Positions 18,976-28,279 of a DNA stretch of 52,345 nucleotides are shown piece after piece; the stretch's first letter is position 1; every line of letters begins with the position of its first letter. The notes below the pieces were generated by a model, which worked only from the letters and a program-made list of their open reading frames with translations, was not told where the DNA came from and searched no databases. The translations under genes and the position numbers were made by a program. Location of the stretch: the NCBI GenBank assembly GCA_024693545.1, contig JAILKT010000030.1, forward strand, positions 1-52,345. The letters are read 5' to 3'. This DNA is from Lachnospiraceae bacterium (GTDB lineage Bacteria; Bacillota; Clostridia; Lachnospirales; Lachnospiraceae).

Positions 18976-19401
18976 TTATAAGGCAACGATCACCATTTTC
19001 TTGATTGCTTCAGGCATATCTTCTGCATCTACGGACATACTGATAACGAAATCCACATCAAATTTACTTGAAATCATATCAAGCTTTTCGATTATCGGTA
19101 CATATGAAATATCGGTATTTTCTATACAGGAAATGTTTAAAAAACAATCAAGGAAAACTTTTTGAAGATCATGATCCTGTGAGATCATTCCGCAGATAAA
19201 ACCAAGAAATTCTTCGTGTGATTCAACACAATAATCTTTAACATTAATAAGTCTTACATTTTTATGGAGATCATACATGTGTTTGGTGTTCTTATCAAGA
19301 TAAACTATAGATCCTTTGGACTGTGTAACCTCCGTGTTTACTTTGTCGAGAAGAATTTTAGTTTTTCCCTTACCCTTGCCACCGGCAATTATCTGTATCA
19401 T
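18976..19401 (-). CDS. Small P-loop protein of unknown function
   Basis: MIQIIAGGKGKGKTKILLDKVN: Walker A-like GGKGKGKTK at the extreme N-terminus; 2-nt gap to the HlyD-like gene. Confidence 0.6.
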   Translation of the reverse strand: MIQIIAGGKGKGKTKILLDKVNTEVTQSKGSIVYLDKNTKHMYDLHKNVRLINVKDYCVESHEEFLGFICGMISQDHDLQKVFLDCFLNISCIENTDISYVPIIEKLDMISSKFDVDFVISMSVDAEDMPEAIKKMVIVAL

Positions 19402-19458
19402 AATGATCGCCCCTTTCGGTTTTTGATACTTAAATTATACTATCAGGGGCAGTTTTAT

Positions 19459-20523
19459 TCAAGACGTGGGACTTAAAATATAGTTAAATATTCTGTTCAT
19501 TGCATTATAAAGTTTTTCTTTGTCTTCGGCTCCGAATACTTCGGTAATAAAGCCCTGTCCGTCATAGTCTTCGCTATACAGCATAAGACATTTACCTGCG
19601 GCAACCGTATCCCCCGTTTTCCCGCCTTGGACTGTCAGACCGTAGGGGACACTGTATGTTCCCATAAAATAAAGATTAGTAGGTTCCATGTAAAGTGACT
19701 TCTCTTCACCCGCAATGGTTTTGATAGTAACGGTATATCCCGTTGACTTAAACATTTCTTTTAATGTGTCGTATTTTAGACATTCGTTGAAGATCAGATA
19801 CATATCATAGGCTGTTGTGTAGTGATTGGGGTCATGGAGACCGTGAGGATTTACAAAATTTGTGTTTATACAACCGAGTTCCTTCGCTTCAAGGTTCATC
19901 ATTTTGATAAAATCGCGTTCCGATTCGGCTACATGTTGTGAAATGGCAAGAGCAGCGTCATTTCCTGAATAGACAAGTAAACAGTAAAGCAGGTCTTTCA
20001 TGGTTAAAGTATCACCCGCGCTAAAGCCGCAAAGCTGTGCGCCTTTAAGTGTGATACCGCAGTTATCCTCTTCTATTGTAACTATATCATCAATATCGCA
20101 GTGCCTGATCGCGATAAGCGCTGTCATGAGTTTTGTGGTGCTGGCGGGATAGACTTTTTCATGCATCTGTTTTGAATAAAGGATCTGCGTTGTATTTATG
20201 TTGAAAGCAAGTGCGCTTATATAATCTGCTTCCGAATCAAGCTGTTCTATCGAAGTGTCTTCGTTTGAATAGCATATTTTTTCATACATGAAGCCGATAG
20301 TATCTTCATTCTCAAGTTTATCCTGCGCTTCTGACGGCGCCGCTTCTGACGGCGTCAGAAGTGCATTATTATCTTCTCTCAGAGCTTCGGTATCCGCTTC
20401 ACTTAAACCCATTTCATTATTATATTTCTCAGCAAAAAAAGAGGAAGAATAATTCCTTCCCCCAAGTGAACATCCTGTCAGAAGTATAACACAAGCAAGT
20501 ATTAATGGTACAATTCTCGCCAA
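19459..20523 (-). CDS. dacF: D-alanyl-D-alanine carboxypeptidase lipoprotein (PBP5/DacF type)
   Basis: Lipobox LTGCS; PASTTKLMTALIA, YSGNDAA, GGKTGDT; TTG start overlapping the mgsA 3' end. Confidence 0.93.
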   Translation of the reverse strand: MARIVPLILACVILLTGCSLGGRNYSSSFFAEKYNNEMGLSEADTEALREDNNALLTPSEAAPSEAQDKLENEDTIGFMYEKICYSNEDTSIEQLDSEADYISALAFNINTTQILYSKQMHEKVYPASTTKLMTALIAIRHCDIDDIVTIEEDNCGITLKGAQLCGFSAGDTLTMKDLLYCLLVYSGNDAALAISQHVAESERDFIKMMNLEAKELGCINTNFVNPHGLHDPNHYTTAYDMYLIFNECLKYDTLKEMFKSTGYTVTIKTIAGEEKSLYMEPTNLYFMGTYSVPYGLTVQGGKTGDTVAAGKCLMLYSEDYDGQGFITEVFGAEDKEKLYNAMNRIFNYILSPTS

Positions 20524-20897
20524 TCGAGATCTCCTCTCTCGAGCGCTTTAATAAGCAGCTCCGATGTTGCCAAATTAGTTGCTATAGGAATATTATGCAT
20601 ATCACAGAGTGACAGAACACTTTGCGCATCGGGTAAAAGTCTCGAATGTTCCTGCGGATCTCTCAGATAAAAAACAATATCAATATCGTTGTTTTCTATC
20701 AGAGTACAAAGCTGTTGTTCGCCGCCCAAAGGACCTGCCAGGCATTTGTGTACCGATAAACCGGAAGCTTCGCTTATAAGCCTGCCGGTAGTCTGTGTTG
20801 CGTAGAGTGTATGTTCGCTCAAAATGTCTCTATATGCTATACATAGATTCTGCATAAGCATTTTTTTAGTGTCATGTGCTATAAACCCAATATTCAT
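20502..20897 (-). CDS. mgsA: Methylglyoxal synthase family protein (with catalytic-site substitutions)
   Basis: MNIGFIAHDTKKMLM...LYATQTTGRLISEASGL...LAGPLGGEQQ...FYLRDP...IPIATNLATSELLI. Confidence 0.88.
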   Translation of the reverse strand: MNIGFIAHDTKKMLMQNLCIAYRDILSEHTLYATQTTGRLISEASGLSVHKCLAGPLGGEQQLCTLIENNDIDIVFYLRDPQEHSRLLPDAQSVLSLCDMHNIPIATNLATSELLIKALERGDLDWRELYH

Positions 20898-20925
20898 AAA
20901 AAGTTTCCCCCGCACTCGGAACATA

Positions 20926-22146
20926 TCAGTCGTTGATCGACTCAAATTCATCGGTTGTTTTAACAATCTTATGAGCCGGTTGCATACTGATGTTTAGAAG
21001 CATCCCAATCATACCCAAATACACAAGGAGTGACGATAGTCCCGCACTCATCAGAGGTAACGGAATTCCCGTATTGGGAAGAAGTGACGTTACAACTCCG
21101 ATGTTAATAAATACCTGAAATAAAAACAATGAACCTATACCTATCGCAATCATTTTTCCGAGATAATCTTTTGCCCGAAGTGCAATCCTGAATGACAGCA
21201 TTATAAGTAAAAGAAACAAAAGAATAACGACAACCGATCCTATAAAGCCGAATTCTTCCGCTATTCCGGTAAATATGAAATCACTTTCTTTGACCGGTAC
21301 GTACATTGTACCGGTAAGTTTATTGTTTTCTTCAAAAACACGACCAAAAAGCTCTCCGGACTTGATCGCCGAAGCCGCATTGGTCTGCTGATATGTAAGC
21401 TCCGGATAAAGTTCCGGAGTTTTAGCGGCTAATAATCTATTTTGCTGATATTCTTTCAATATAACCTGAAAAGGCTGTTGTACGTACCAATATAAAACTC
21501 CCAGTGTCGGTATGGTAACACCCGCTATCGCCAGAAGATATTTAAATGGTACGCCCGAAACAAAAAGCATTGCCGAGAAAAGAAGAACTACAACAATACT
21601 GGTAGAAAGATCTGTCTGAGTCAGTATTAAAAAAGTAGGTATCATTATGATCACTATCGCTAAGATCAGTACCCAGATCTTTTTAATCTTCTTTCTTAGC
21701 AGGTCAAAGTATTTTGCAAAAAAAATGATCAACGAAACTTTGACGACATCAGACGGTTGAAACTCAAATCCATCGTTATTTATACCGGCAGTAGGATCTC
21801 CACCTACCTTTATCCATCTTCTGGCATCGTAATGAGCCCATCCGTAAACGAGCCCACTGTTGCTGAAACGACATATCAAAAGCAATGCTATACCTATCAG
21901 ATAGATTAAAATAAAGAATCTTGCCAATACATGGTAATCTATTCCGGCAAAAAACATAATGACAAAAAAGCCGATACCGTAACCTAAAAGCTGTTTTGAA
22001 AAAAAGTCAATATCACCGTCGTCAAGTACATACATCATGTATATGCTTATACCGCCGATTATATATACGGTTAGAAATGTCAACCATGAAAAACTCTTAT
22101 AGTCGTATTCTTTAAATGCATGAATAAGAGCTTTTAGTGTTTTCAA
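20926..22146 (-). CDS. rodA: Rod-shape SEDS glycosyltransferase RodA
   Basis: Multi-TM SEDS protein; FTGIAEEFGFIGS, GIPLPLMSAGLSS. Confidence 0.95.
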   Translation of the reverse strand: MKTLKALIHAFKEYDYKSFSWLTFLTVYIIGGISIYMMYVLDDGDIDFFSKQLLGYGIGFFVIMFFAGIDYHVLARFFILIYLIGIALLLICRFSNSGLVYGWAHYDARRWIKVGGDPTAGINNDGFEFQPSDVVKVSLIIFFAKYFDLLRKKIKKIWVLILAIVIIMIPTFLILTQTDLSTSIVVVLLFSAMLFVSGVPFKYLLAIAGVTIPTLGVLYWYVQQPFQVILKEYQQNRLLAAKTPELYPELTYQQTNAASAIKSGELFGRVFEENNKLTGTMYVPVKESDFIFTGIAEEFGFIGSVVVILLFLLLIMLSFRIALRAKDYLGKMIAIGIGSLFLFQVFINIGVVTSLLPNTGIPLPLMSAGLSSLLVYLGMIGMLLNISMQPAHKIVKTTDEFESIND

Positions 22147-22418
22147 CCTCTTCTGATCTCCTTAACGGGAATATTGGCAAATAATACAGGAACAAGACCT
22201 TCGCCATTTTCTCCCTCTGTTTGTTGAATTTTTATATCAAGGCCCGCAACATCAATCTCGATATATTTAGAGATAACGTTAATGATATCGTTCTTGATCT
22301 TTTCCATAATCTCGGGTGAGCATCCTGCTCTGTCCGATGCAAGAGCAAGCTGAAGTCTTCCCTTTGCGATATTACTGGATGAGACCGTTTTCTTTTTGAA
22401 AATATCTAAAAATGACAT
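22143..22418 (-). CDS. minE: Cell division topological factor MinE
   Basis: KGRLQLALASDRAGCSPEIMEKIKNDIINVISKYIEID; follows minD; ATGA overlap with rodA. Confidence 0.95.
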   Translation of the reverse strand: MSFLDIFKKKTVSSSNIAKGRLQLALASDRAGCSPEIMEKIKNDIINVISKYIEIDVAGLDIKIQQTEGENGEGLVPVLFANIPVKEIRRG

Positions 22419-22452
22419 AATATAACCCCTCTCTGTAAAATTAGACTAATGC

Positions 22453-23238
22453 TTATTTTTTCCTGCCGAATAACCTTCCGAAGAAACCTTTTCTGGCCGA
22501 GAGGTCAAGGAAAGGAACTTCTTCACCGGCAATTCTCTTACAAATGTTCATATAAGCCTGACCTGCAAGTGAATCACCTCCGACAAGAGGTTCACCATTG
22601 TTTGTGGACACTACGATGTTTTCGTCATCGGGAACGATTCCGATAAGATCGATCGCCAAAATATCAACAACATCCTGACTTGACATCATGTCGCCCCTTG
22701 CAACCATATCCATTCTTAATCTGTTAACAATGAGCTGAGTCTTTTTCATCTCGTTGGCTTCGAGCAGACCGACTATTCTGTCGGCATCTCTTACGGCTGA
22801 AACCTCAGGAGTCGTAACAACAAGTGCTCTGTCTGCACCTGCAATGGCGTTCCTGAAGCCCTGTTCGATACCTGCGGGACAATCCATGATAACATAATCA
22901 AAATCATCTCTGAGCTGATCGCAGAGCTGCTTCATCTCATCCGGGGTAACTGCGGTTTTGTCTCTTGTCTGCGCCGAAGGAAGAAGGTAAAGATTGTTAT
23001 ATCTTTTATCTTTTATAAGAGCCTGCTTGATACGGCAGTTTCCTTCGATTACATCAACAAGGTTATAAACAATTCTGTTTTCAAGACCCATAACCACATC
23101 AAGGTTACGAAGTCCTATATCTGTATCAATAAGAACTACTTTTTTGTCGAGCTTTGCGAGCCCGGTTCCGACATTGGCTGTTGTAGTGGTTTTTCCTACG
23201 CCACCTTTACCGGATGTAACAACAATTACTTCTCCCAT
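22453..23238 (-). CDS. minD: Septum-site determining ATPase MinD
   Basis: VTSGKGGVGKTTTTANVG deviant Walker A; C-terminal amphipathic tail FFGRLFGRKK. Confidence 0.97.
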   Translation of the reverse strand: MGEVIVVTSGKGGVGKTTTTANVGTGLAKLDKKVVLIDTDIGLRNLDVVMGLENRIVYNLVDVIEGNCRIKQALIKDKRYNNLYLLPSAQTRDKTAVTPDEMKQLCDQLRDDFDYVIMDCPAGIEQGFRNAIAGADRALVVTTPEVSAVRDADRIVGLLEANEMKKTQLIVNRLRMDMVARGDMMSSQDVVDILAIDLIGIVPDDENIVVSTNNGEPLVGGDSLAGQAYMNICKRIAGEEVPFLDLSARKGFFGRLFGRKK

Positions 23239-23239
23239 T

Positions 23240-23917
23240 TTATTCTTCCTCCGTTAATTGAATCTCATTAATTATATTTTTGCCTGCAGGTTCAATAAAT
23301 ATCGTATCATTTTCCAGAAATGCGATACTTGGCTGCGTAGCGGCCTTTGACTTGCTTGGTTCGTCCGGTGCGCGTGCTATCGTATCAGCAATCCTGACCT
23401 GCATAGGGCTCATCTCAAGAGCAAATATAAAAGCATTTTTATTTCCCATTGCTCCTGCAAATGCTGTTCCTTTAACAGCGCCGAGAACGATAATGTTACC
23501 GTTTGAAACTACCGATGCACCGGGGTTTATATCACCAAGTATAATTATACTGTTCTCAGTATCAAGAGATTGACCGGATCTGAGGTTCCCTTTATAAAAT
23601 CTGGCAAGATAAGGGTCTTTCATCAGCTCTCTCGTAACTCTGACCATTTCTGCTTTTTTCATATCTTCTTCGTTGTCAAAGAATGCTGTTACGTCAAGCT
23701 GACAGTTATTTCCTATCGTCTTAAGCAATATGGTCTGTTGTTCATCGGTAAGTTCCATGCCGGTAAATGTAATAGCCATTTTTGCATCACCGAGAAACGA
23801 GGCGGATGCTTTAAATTTGGCTGCAACGGCGTTTTTTATTTCTTCAAATTTTTTTGTACCGTCAAGGACTACGGTAATACCATTGCTTCCGGCTTTTATG
23901 GTTACTGTATTTTCCAT
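23240..23917 (-). CDS. minC: Septum-site determining protein MinC
   Basis: C-terminal RSGQSLDTENSIIILGDINPGASVVSNGNIIVLGAVKGTAFAG. Confidence 0.95.
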   Translation of the reverse strand: MENTVTIKAGSNGITVVLDGTKKFEEIKNAVAAKFKASASFLGDAKMAITFTGMELTDEQQTILLKTIGNNCQLDVTAFFDNEEDMKKAEMVRVTRELMKDPYLARFYKGNLRSGQSLDTENSIIILGDINPGASVVSNGNIIVLGAVKGTAFAGAMGNKNAFIFALEMSPMQVRIADTIARAPDEPSKSKAATQPSIAFLENDTIFIEPAGKNIINEIQLTEEE

Positions 23918-23946
23918 CGGATACTCTCCTTATACTATTTTGCATT

Positions 23947-23969
23947 TGATCACAGGGCTGCTGCGATCA
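23947..23969 (-). other. Intra-operon hairpin at the PBP2 stop / minC leader
   Basis: On - strand TGATCGCAG-CAGCC-CTGTGATCA, 9-bp stem with one G-U; no strong T tail. Confidence 0.4.
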
Positions 23970-26840
23970 GTCGGATACGACGATGTTTGTAACGCTTGTG
24001 GTCGTAAGATCACCGCTGAGAAGTGCTTCTTTGTTCTCGTCATTGAAGTAGAGACCGTAAACTTCCCGCGCAAGCTTCGCTGCGTTAGCCGAGGCGTAGC
24101 CGTTGGGGATTACGACTGTAACGCTTATCTCCGGATCGTCATAAGGAGCAAACGATATAAATAAAGCGTGACTGGGGTGTGTCAGACTGACCTGAGCGGT
24201 TCCTGTTTTACCTGCCACTTCAAATCCGAGATCTCCGTATAGATCATTAAGGCTGTTAGCCGATGTATTAACAACGTTATACATACCCTTCTGAACTGCA
24301 TTCCATTCGGAATTCGAGTAATCTTCTATCTGATTATACACTTCCGCATGCTTATCTTCAATTGTATTTTTTTCCTTGTCTTCTATTTTATCGACTAAAG
24401 AAAGATTGAAAACAGTGCCTTTATTGGCAATTGCGGTTACATATCTCGATATCTGGATCGGAGCAAACGAATGGTAATATCCTATAGATGTTCTTACGGC
24501 ATCGGTACTCGAAATAGCCGGCAGTGACTCGGGAACTTCAATACCGGATTTATCCGAAAGTCCGAATTTTGAAGCATACTTCTGAATCTTTGATATTCCG
24601 AGTGAATCGGAATACATACCGTTTTGATCCAGTGACATTTCATATCCGACTTCATAGAAAAAGTAGTTACATGAGTGCTGAATAGCCTGCGTAAGGTTTA
24701 GCGAGCCGTGGTTTCCCGGATATTTCCAGCATTTCGGTGAGGGATCTACAAGTTCGAATATACCTTTATCAGTAATTTTTGTTTCTGTTGTAATAATGCC
24801 TTCGCCAATACCAGCCAGAGCCATAAGCGGCTTAAATGTTGAACCTGTTGCCGTTACCTGCATGGCAGGTCTGTTAAGAAGAGGTGTCGCCTTATTGTTT
24901 ATAAGTTTTTGGTAATATTCCCAGTCAAGTTTATTGGCAAGCCTGTTACTGTCATAGCTCGGGTATGTAACGCAGGCGATCACATCTCCGGTATTAACAT
25001 CAGTGATAACAATTGAGCCCGAACATGGTTCAAGCGCTAGCATACCGGGTGTTATCTCAAGTGTTTCGAGCTTTTTCAGAACAAAGCTGTAAGCTGATGT
25101 TGTTCCGCTCGAAAGCTTATTGTAATCGTTTTTGTTGTATTCGATGATACCCTGATCATAAAGAAGAAGACAAACATCCCTTCCTGTAAGAGTAAGATTG
25201 AATACGAGCATTCTGTAAAGGATCTTATCAAAGTCATCGTTATGATTAAGACTTATAAAAATTTTATTAAGTATCTTTTCGTACGTTTCTTTGTTGGTAT
25301 TATAATCATCGGCAACATTGATCGATGAAAGATCGACCCACTGATTGTCTATTGCGTATTTTATAAATTCACTTAGTGAAATCTTATTATCCGCATATTT
25401 GACGTATACGGGGTCCTTTTCGCTAATAAGCTCCTTTTTTATAATGCCGCTGTTCTTTAAAAGAGAATATATAAAGCTTATATACTCCATCGACTCGTCT
25501 CCGAGATCTTCGTTACTTATGGGATTGTTGTAATCGAGAATCTTTCGTATAAGATTAAATACATTCGATTTTTTATTGAGGTACAGTCCGTAAACCTTCT
25601 TCTCAAGCGCTGTGGCATCTGACTCGGCAAAATGTTTAAAATCTATAACGGAGTTATCAAAAAAAGCGTTATAAACCTCATAGATCGGAATGGTGATCTG
25701 TGAAGCCGACTTTCCCTTTCCGCCATAGCTGAAAGAATCAACGATCTTAGAACGAAGGATAGCCGCTATATTGTTTTCAAGTATATGATAAAGTGCAATC
25801 TGAAGCTCTCTGTCGAGTGTAAGATATATGTCGGATCCTGCTACGGGATTTGTTATTGTTTCGGTTGAAAGCACCTTACCGCTGCTTGTAAGAGAAAGAT
25901 TGATCTTACCTTTTCTCCCGCGAAGAAGGCTGTCAAGTTCCTTTTCGATACCTGTTTTACCTATTTGATCGGAAGTATTATATACAGGTTCGTCAAACTC
26001 TTCGGAATCGTTGAGGTCTTCGGTTTCTTCCTCACTCATTGTTCCGGTGTAGCCGATTATGTGTGAAAAATAAAGAGTATCGTAGTAACGGCGTGTTGAA
26101 ACCTGTTTGATCTCAACGCCGAGCAAAGAAGCCGAGTTCTCTTCTATAGCGGCAATCGTTTTTTTGTCAACATCTGTACAGATGGTAAACTGCGCATATT
26201 GAGGGTTTAGAGTAAAAAGCGCATATCTGACAGACATTATCTTGAGCGTCTCTTCTATGGAGTATTCATCACTGATACCGAACATACGACTGGCCTTGTC
26301 GCCGTTTTTAAGGAAATTATAAACCTCTTCTGCCGTTGCGGCTTCCTGTTCGGGTGAAAGGTCCGATACGCTTTTAAGTCCATAGGCGTTCTTCTTGAAA
26401 CGGAGAAGTGCCATATCTTTGATATTAAATGAGAATTCTTTGTTTTTATATTCTATAGCAAAATCAAGTTCAAGCTCTTTATTGTTCTTTTCGATGATCT
26501 TGATGAGCTGGGATATCATTTCGTTTTTTTCCTGATTACCGGTAAGAAGCGCACTGTTACCCATTACAATATTATAGCTTTCGGTATTGTCGGCAAGAAT
26601 ATTGCCCTTTTTATCAAAGATACGTCCTCTTGTACTGTCGGAAAAACGATACTGATTTGTTTTGTAGGAAGATGATGAAACTGTTCTTGCGACGTTTTCG
26701 CTATCGGCATTCATTTCATAAACCTGAAGATTATATAACCTTATTATGAGAATAAAGAACAGGATAAATGCCAGCAATATCAGATAGATATGCCGTAAGC
26801 TGAATATTCTTTTTAGCTTTTCAAGAATTATATCAAGCAT
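23967..26840 (-). CDS. mrdA: Class B penicillin-binding protein 2 with large insertion
   Basis: N-terminal TM; RGRIFDKKGNILA; TATGSTFKPL (STFK), QHSCNYFF (SCN), AGKTGTAQ (KTG); follows mreD. Confidence 0.93.
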   Translation of the reverse strand: MLDIILEKLKRIFSLRHIYLILLAFILFFILIIRLYNLQVYEMNADSENVARTVSSSSYKTNQYRFSDSTRGRIFDKKGNILADNTESYNIVMGNSALLTGNQEKNEMISQLIKIIEKNNKELELDFAIEYKNKEFSFNIKDMALLRFKKNAYGLKSVSDLSPEQEAATAEEVYNFLKNGDKASRMFGISDEYSIEETLKIMSVRYALFTLNPQYAQFTICTDVDKKTIAAIEENSASLLGVEIKQVSTRRYYDTLYFSHIIGYTGTMSEEETEDLNDSEEFDEPVYNTSDQIGKTGIEKELDSLLRGRKGKINLSLTSSGKVLSTETITNPVAGSDIYLTLDRELQIALYHILENNIAAILRSKIVDSFSYGGKGKSASQITIPIYEVYNAFFDNSVIDFKHFAESDATALEKKVYGLYLNKKSNVFNLIRKILDYNNPISNEDLGDESMEYISFIYSLLKNSGIIKKELISEKDPVYVKYADNKISLSEFIKYAIDNQWVDLSSINVADDYNTNKETYEKILNKIFISLNHNDDFDKILYRMLVFNLTLTGRDVCLLLYDQGIIEYNKNDYNKLSSGTTSAYSFVLKKLETLEITPGMLALEPCSGSIVITDVNTGDVIACVTYPSYDSNRLANKLDWEYYQKLINNKATPLLNRPAMQVTATGSTFKPLMALAGIGEGIITTETKITDKGIFELVDPSPKCWKYPGNHGSLNLTQAIQHSCNYFFYEVGYEMSLDQNGMYSDSLGISKIQKYASKFGLSDKSGIEVPESLPAISSTDAVRTSIGYYHSFAPIQISRYVTAIANKGTVFNLSLVDKIEDKEKNTIEDKHAEVYNQIEDYSNSEWNAVQKGMYNVVNTSANSLNDLYGDLGFEVAGKTGTAQVSLTHPSHALFISFAPYDDPEISVTVVIPNGYASANAAKLAREVYGLYFNDENKEALLSGDLTTTSVTNIVVSD

Positions 26841-26877
26841 CTTGTTTCTCCGGTTTCAAACATTCAAACATCAAAGT

Positions 26878-27402
26878 TCATTCTTCGGTCTTATCGAAAC
26901 GAAGCAAAAAATTATTAATAAGTCGAAGTATTCTGTACAATATAATGCTTACCAAAACTGTGTAAACTATCTTGGGTATCGTTATTCTGTATATATAAAA
27001 TGAGAGGTTGGTCCGTCCCTGCAGAAGATAAAAAACGATAAAAAACATGATATTGTACAGCAGCTCTCCTGCAGCGGTCAAAAGGATCGGCGTCATGTGA
27101 TCCTCGTCATCGTATATCTTGTTTGCAAATCCCGAAAAATTACCAACGATTATGTAAAAGATCGGAAAAACACCGATCACATTGCCATAGCAGCAGTCTA
27201 TAAAAAATCCGCACAGAAGTCCTGTTATCATAGCCCTTATCCGTCCATGCATATATCCTGTCGAAACGACAAGTATCATAAGCAGATCGGGAACAACTCC
27301 GGCAAGAGAAAACGACGAAAAAAGGCCTGTCTGAAGAACATACAGGATAAAAGTTCCGAATATAAGTGTAATTGCTCTAATTATCACTTCTGAAAACCTC
27401 AC
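26878..27402 (-). CDS. mreD: Rod shape-determining protein MreD
   Basis: Small multi-TM protein between mreC and PBP2; PDLLMILVVSTGYMHGRIRAMITGLLCGFFIDC. Confidence 0.9.
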   Translation of the reverse strand: MRFSEVIIRAITLIFGTFILYVLQTGLFSSFSLAGVVPDLLMILVVSTGYMHGRIRAMITGLLCGFFIDCCYGNVIGVFPIFYIIVGNFSGFANKIYDDEDHMTPILLTAAGELLYNIMFFIVFYLLQGRTNLSFYIYRITIPKIVYTVLVSIILYRILRLINNFLLRFDKTEE

Positions 27403-28279
27403 TTATTCCGTCGTACTGTTCACGTAGCTGAGTGATTATAAGAACAGCATCTATATGTTCAAAGTCAACCACAGGAGTAAGTTTACACTGCTGGGACAGT
27501 TTTGTCGGATCCACTCCTATATCACTTACGTAGCCGACAAGGATACCGGGAAGGTACTTATCGCTTATGTATGACGTAACTACCTCATAGTTGTCATATA
27601 TCTGTGCATTCAGGCTTATCTGTGAAACGTTTATGTAACCTTTGTCGATAAGTTCAAGATCTCCGCTGACAATACATGTATCGGAAGTCTTTAGGAACAT
27701 TCCGCTGACCTTACTGGCGTCATCTATGATCGTACGAATTCGTGCCCAGTTGCTTCCTGTTTCTGTCACGATACCTACAAGTCCGTTTCCGGCAAGAACG
27801 TTCATGTCTTTAAGAATGCCGTCGTTTTCACCTTTGTCAATTATAAACTCACCGCTGTAACTGTTGGGATCTTTGCTTATAACCTTGGCTGCGACTTTAT
27901 CGTATTGATCGTAAAGTGCATCGAGATTATACAGTTCTCTGTAATATGACAGTTCATATTTTTCCTGATTCAGGATCTGGTTTGTGTTTTTCAGATCGTC
28001 TATCTGTTCGCGAAGTTCACGGTTCTCTTCTATCAGCTTGTCCATATTCGAAAAATGCTCTGCTTTGTTTTCGAAATAATCGCCCAGATCGTTGATCCCT
28101 TTTTGCATGGGCGCAACAACAGAACCTATAACATTTTTTACGGGAGAAAATACCTCAGAGAATCTATAGGATACAACGATTAAAATTACGCAAAAGACCG
28201 TAAGACCCCAAAATACAATTTTGGGGTTTATCACGATTTTCTTTCTTGGTTTATTCTTGATCTTAGGCTTCATGATCAA
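27377..28279 (-). CDS. mreC: Rod shape-determining protein MreC
   Basis: N-terminal TM, coiled coil, AAKVISKDPNSYSGEFIIDKGENDGILKDMNVLAGNGLVGIVTETG. Confidence 0.95.
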   Translation of the reverse strand: MIMKPKIKNKPRKKIVINPKIVFWGLTVFCVILIVVSYRFSEVFSPVKNVIGSVVAPMQKGINDLGDYFENKAEHFSNMDKLIEENRELREQIDDLKNTNQILNQEKYELSYYRELYNLDALYDQYDKVAAKVISKDPNSYSGEFIIDKGENDGILKDMNVLAGNGLVGIVTETGSNWARIRTIIDDASKVSGMFLKTSDTCIVSGDLELIDKGYINVSQISLNAQIYDNYEVVTSYISDKYLPGILVGYVSDIGVDPTKLSQQCKLTPVVDFEHIDAVLIITQLREQYDGISEVFRSDN

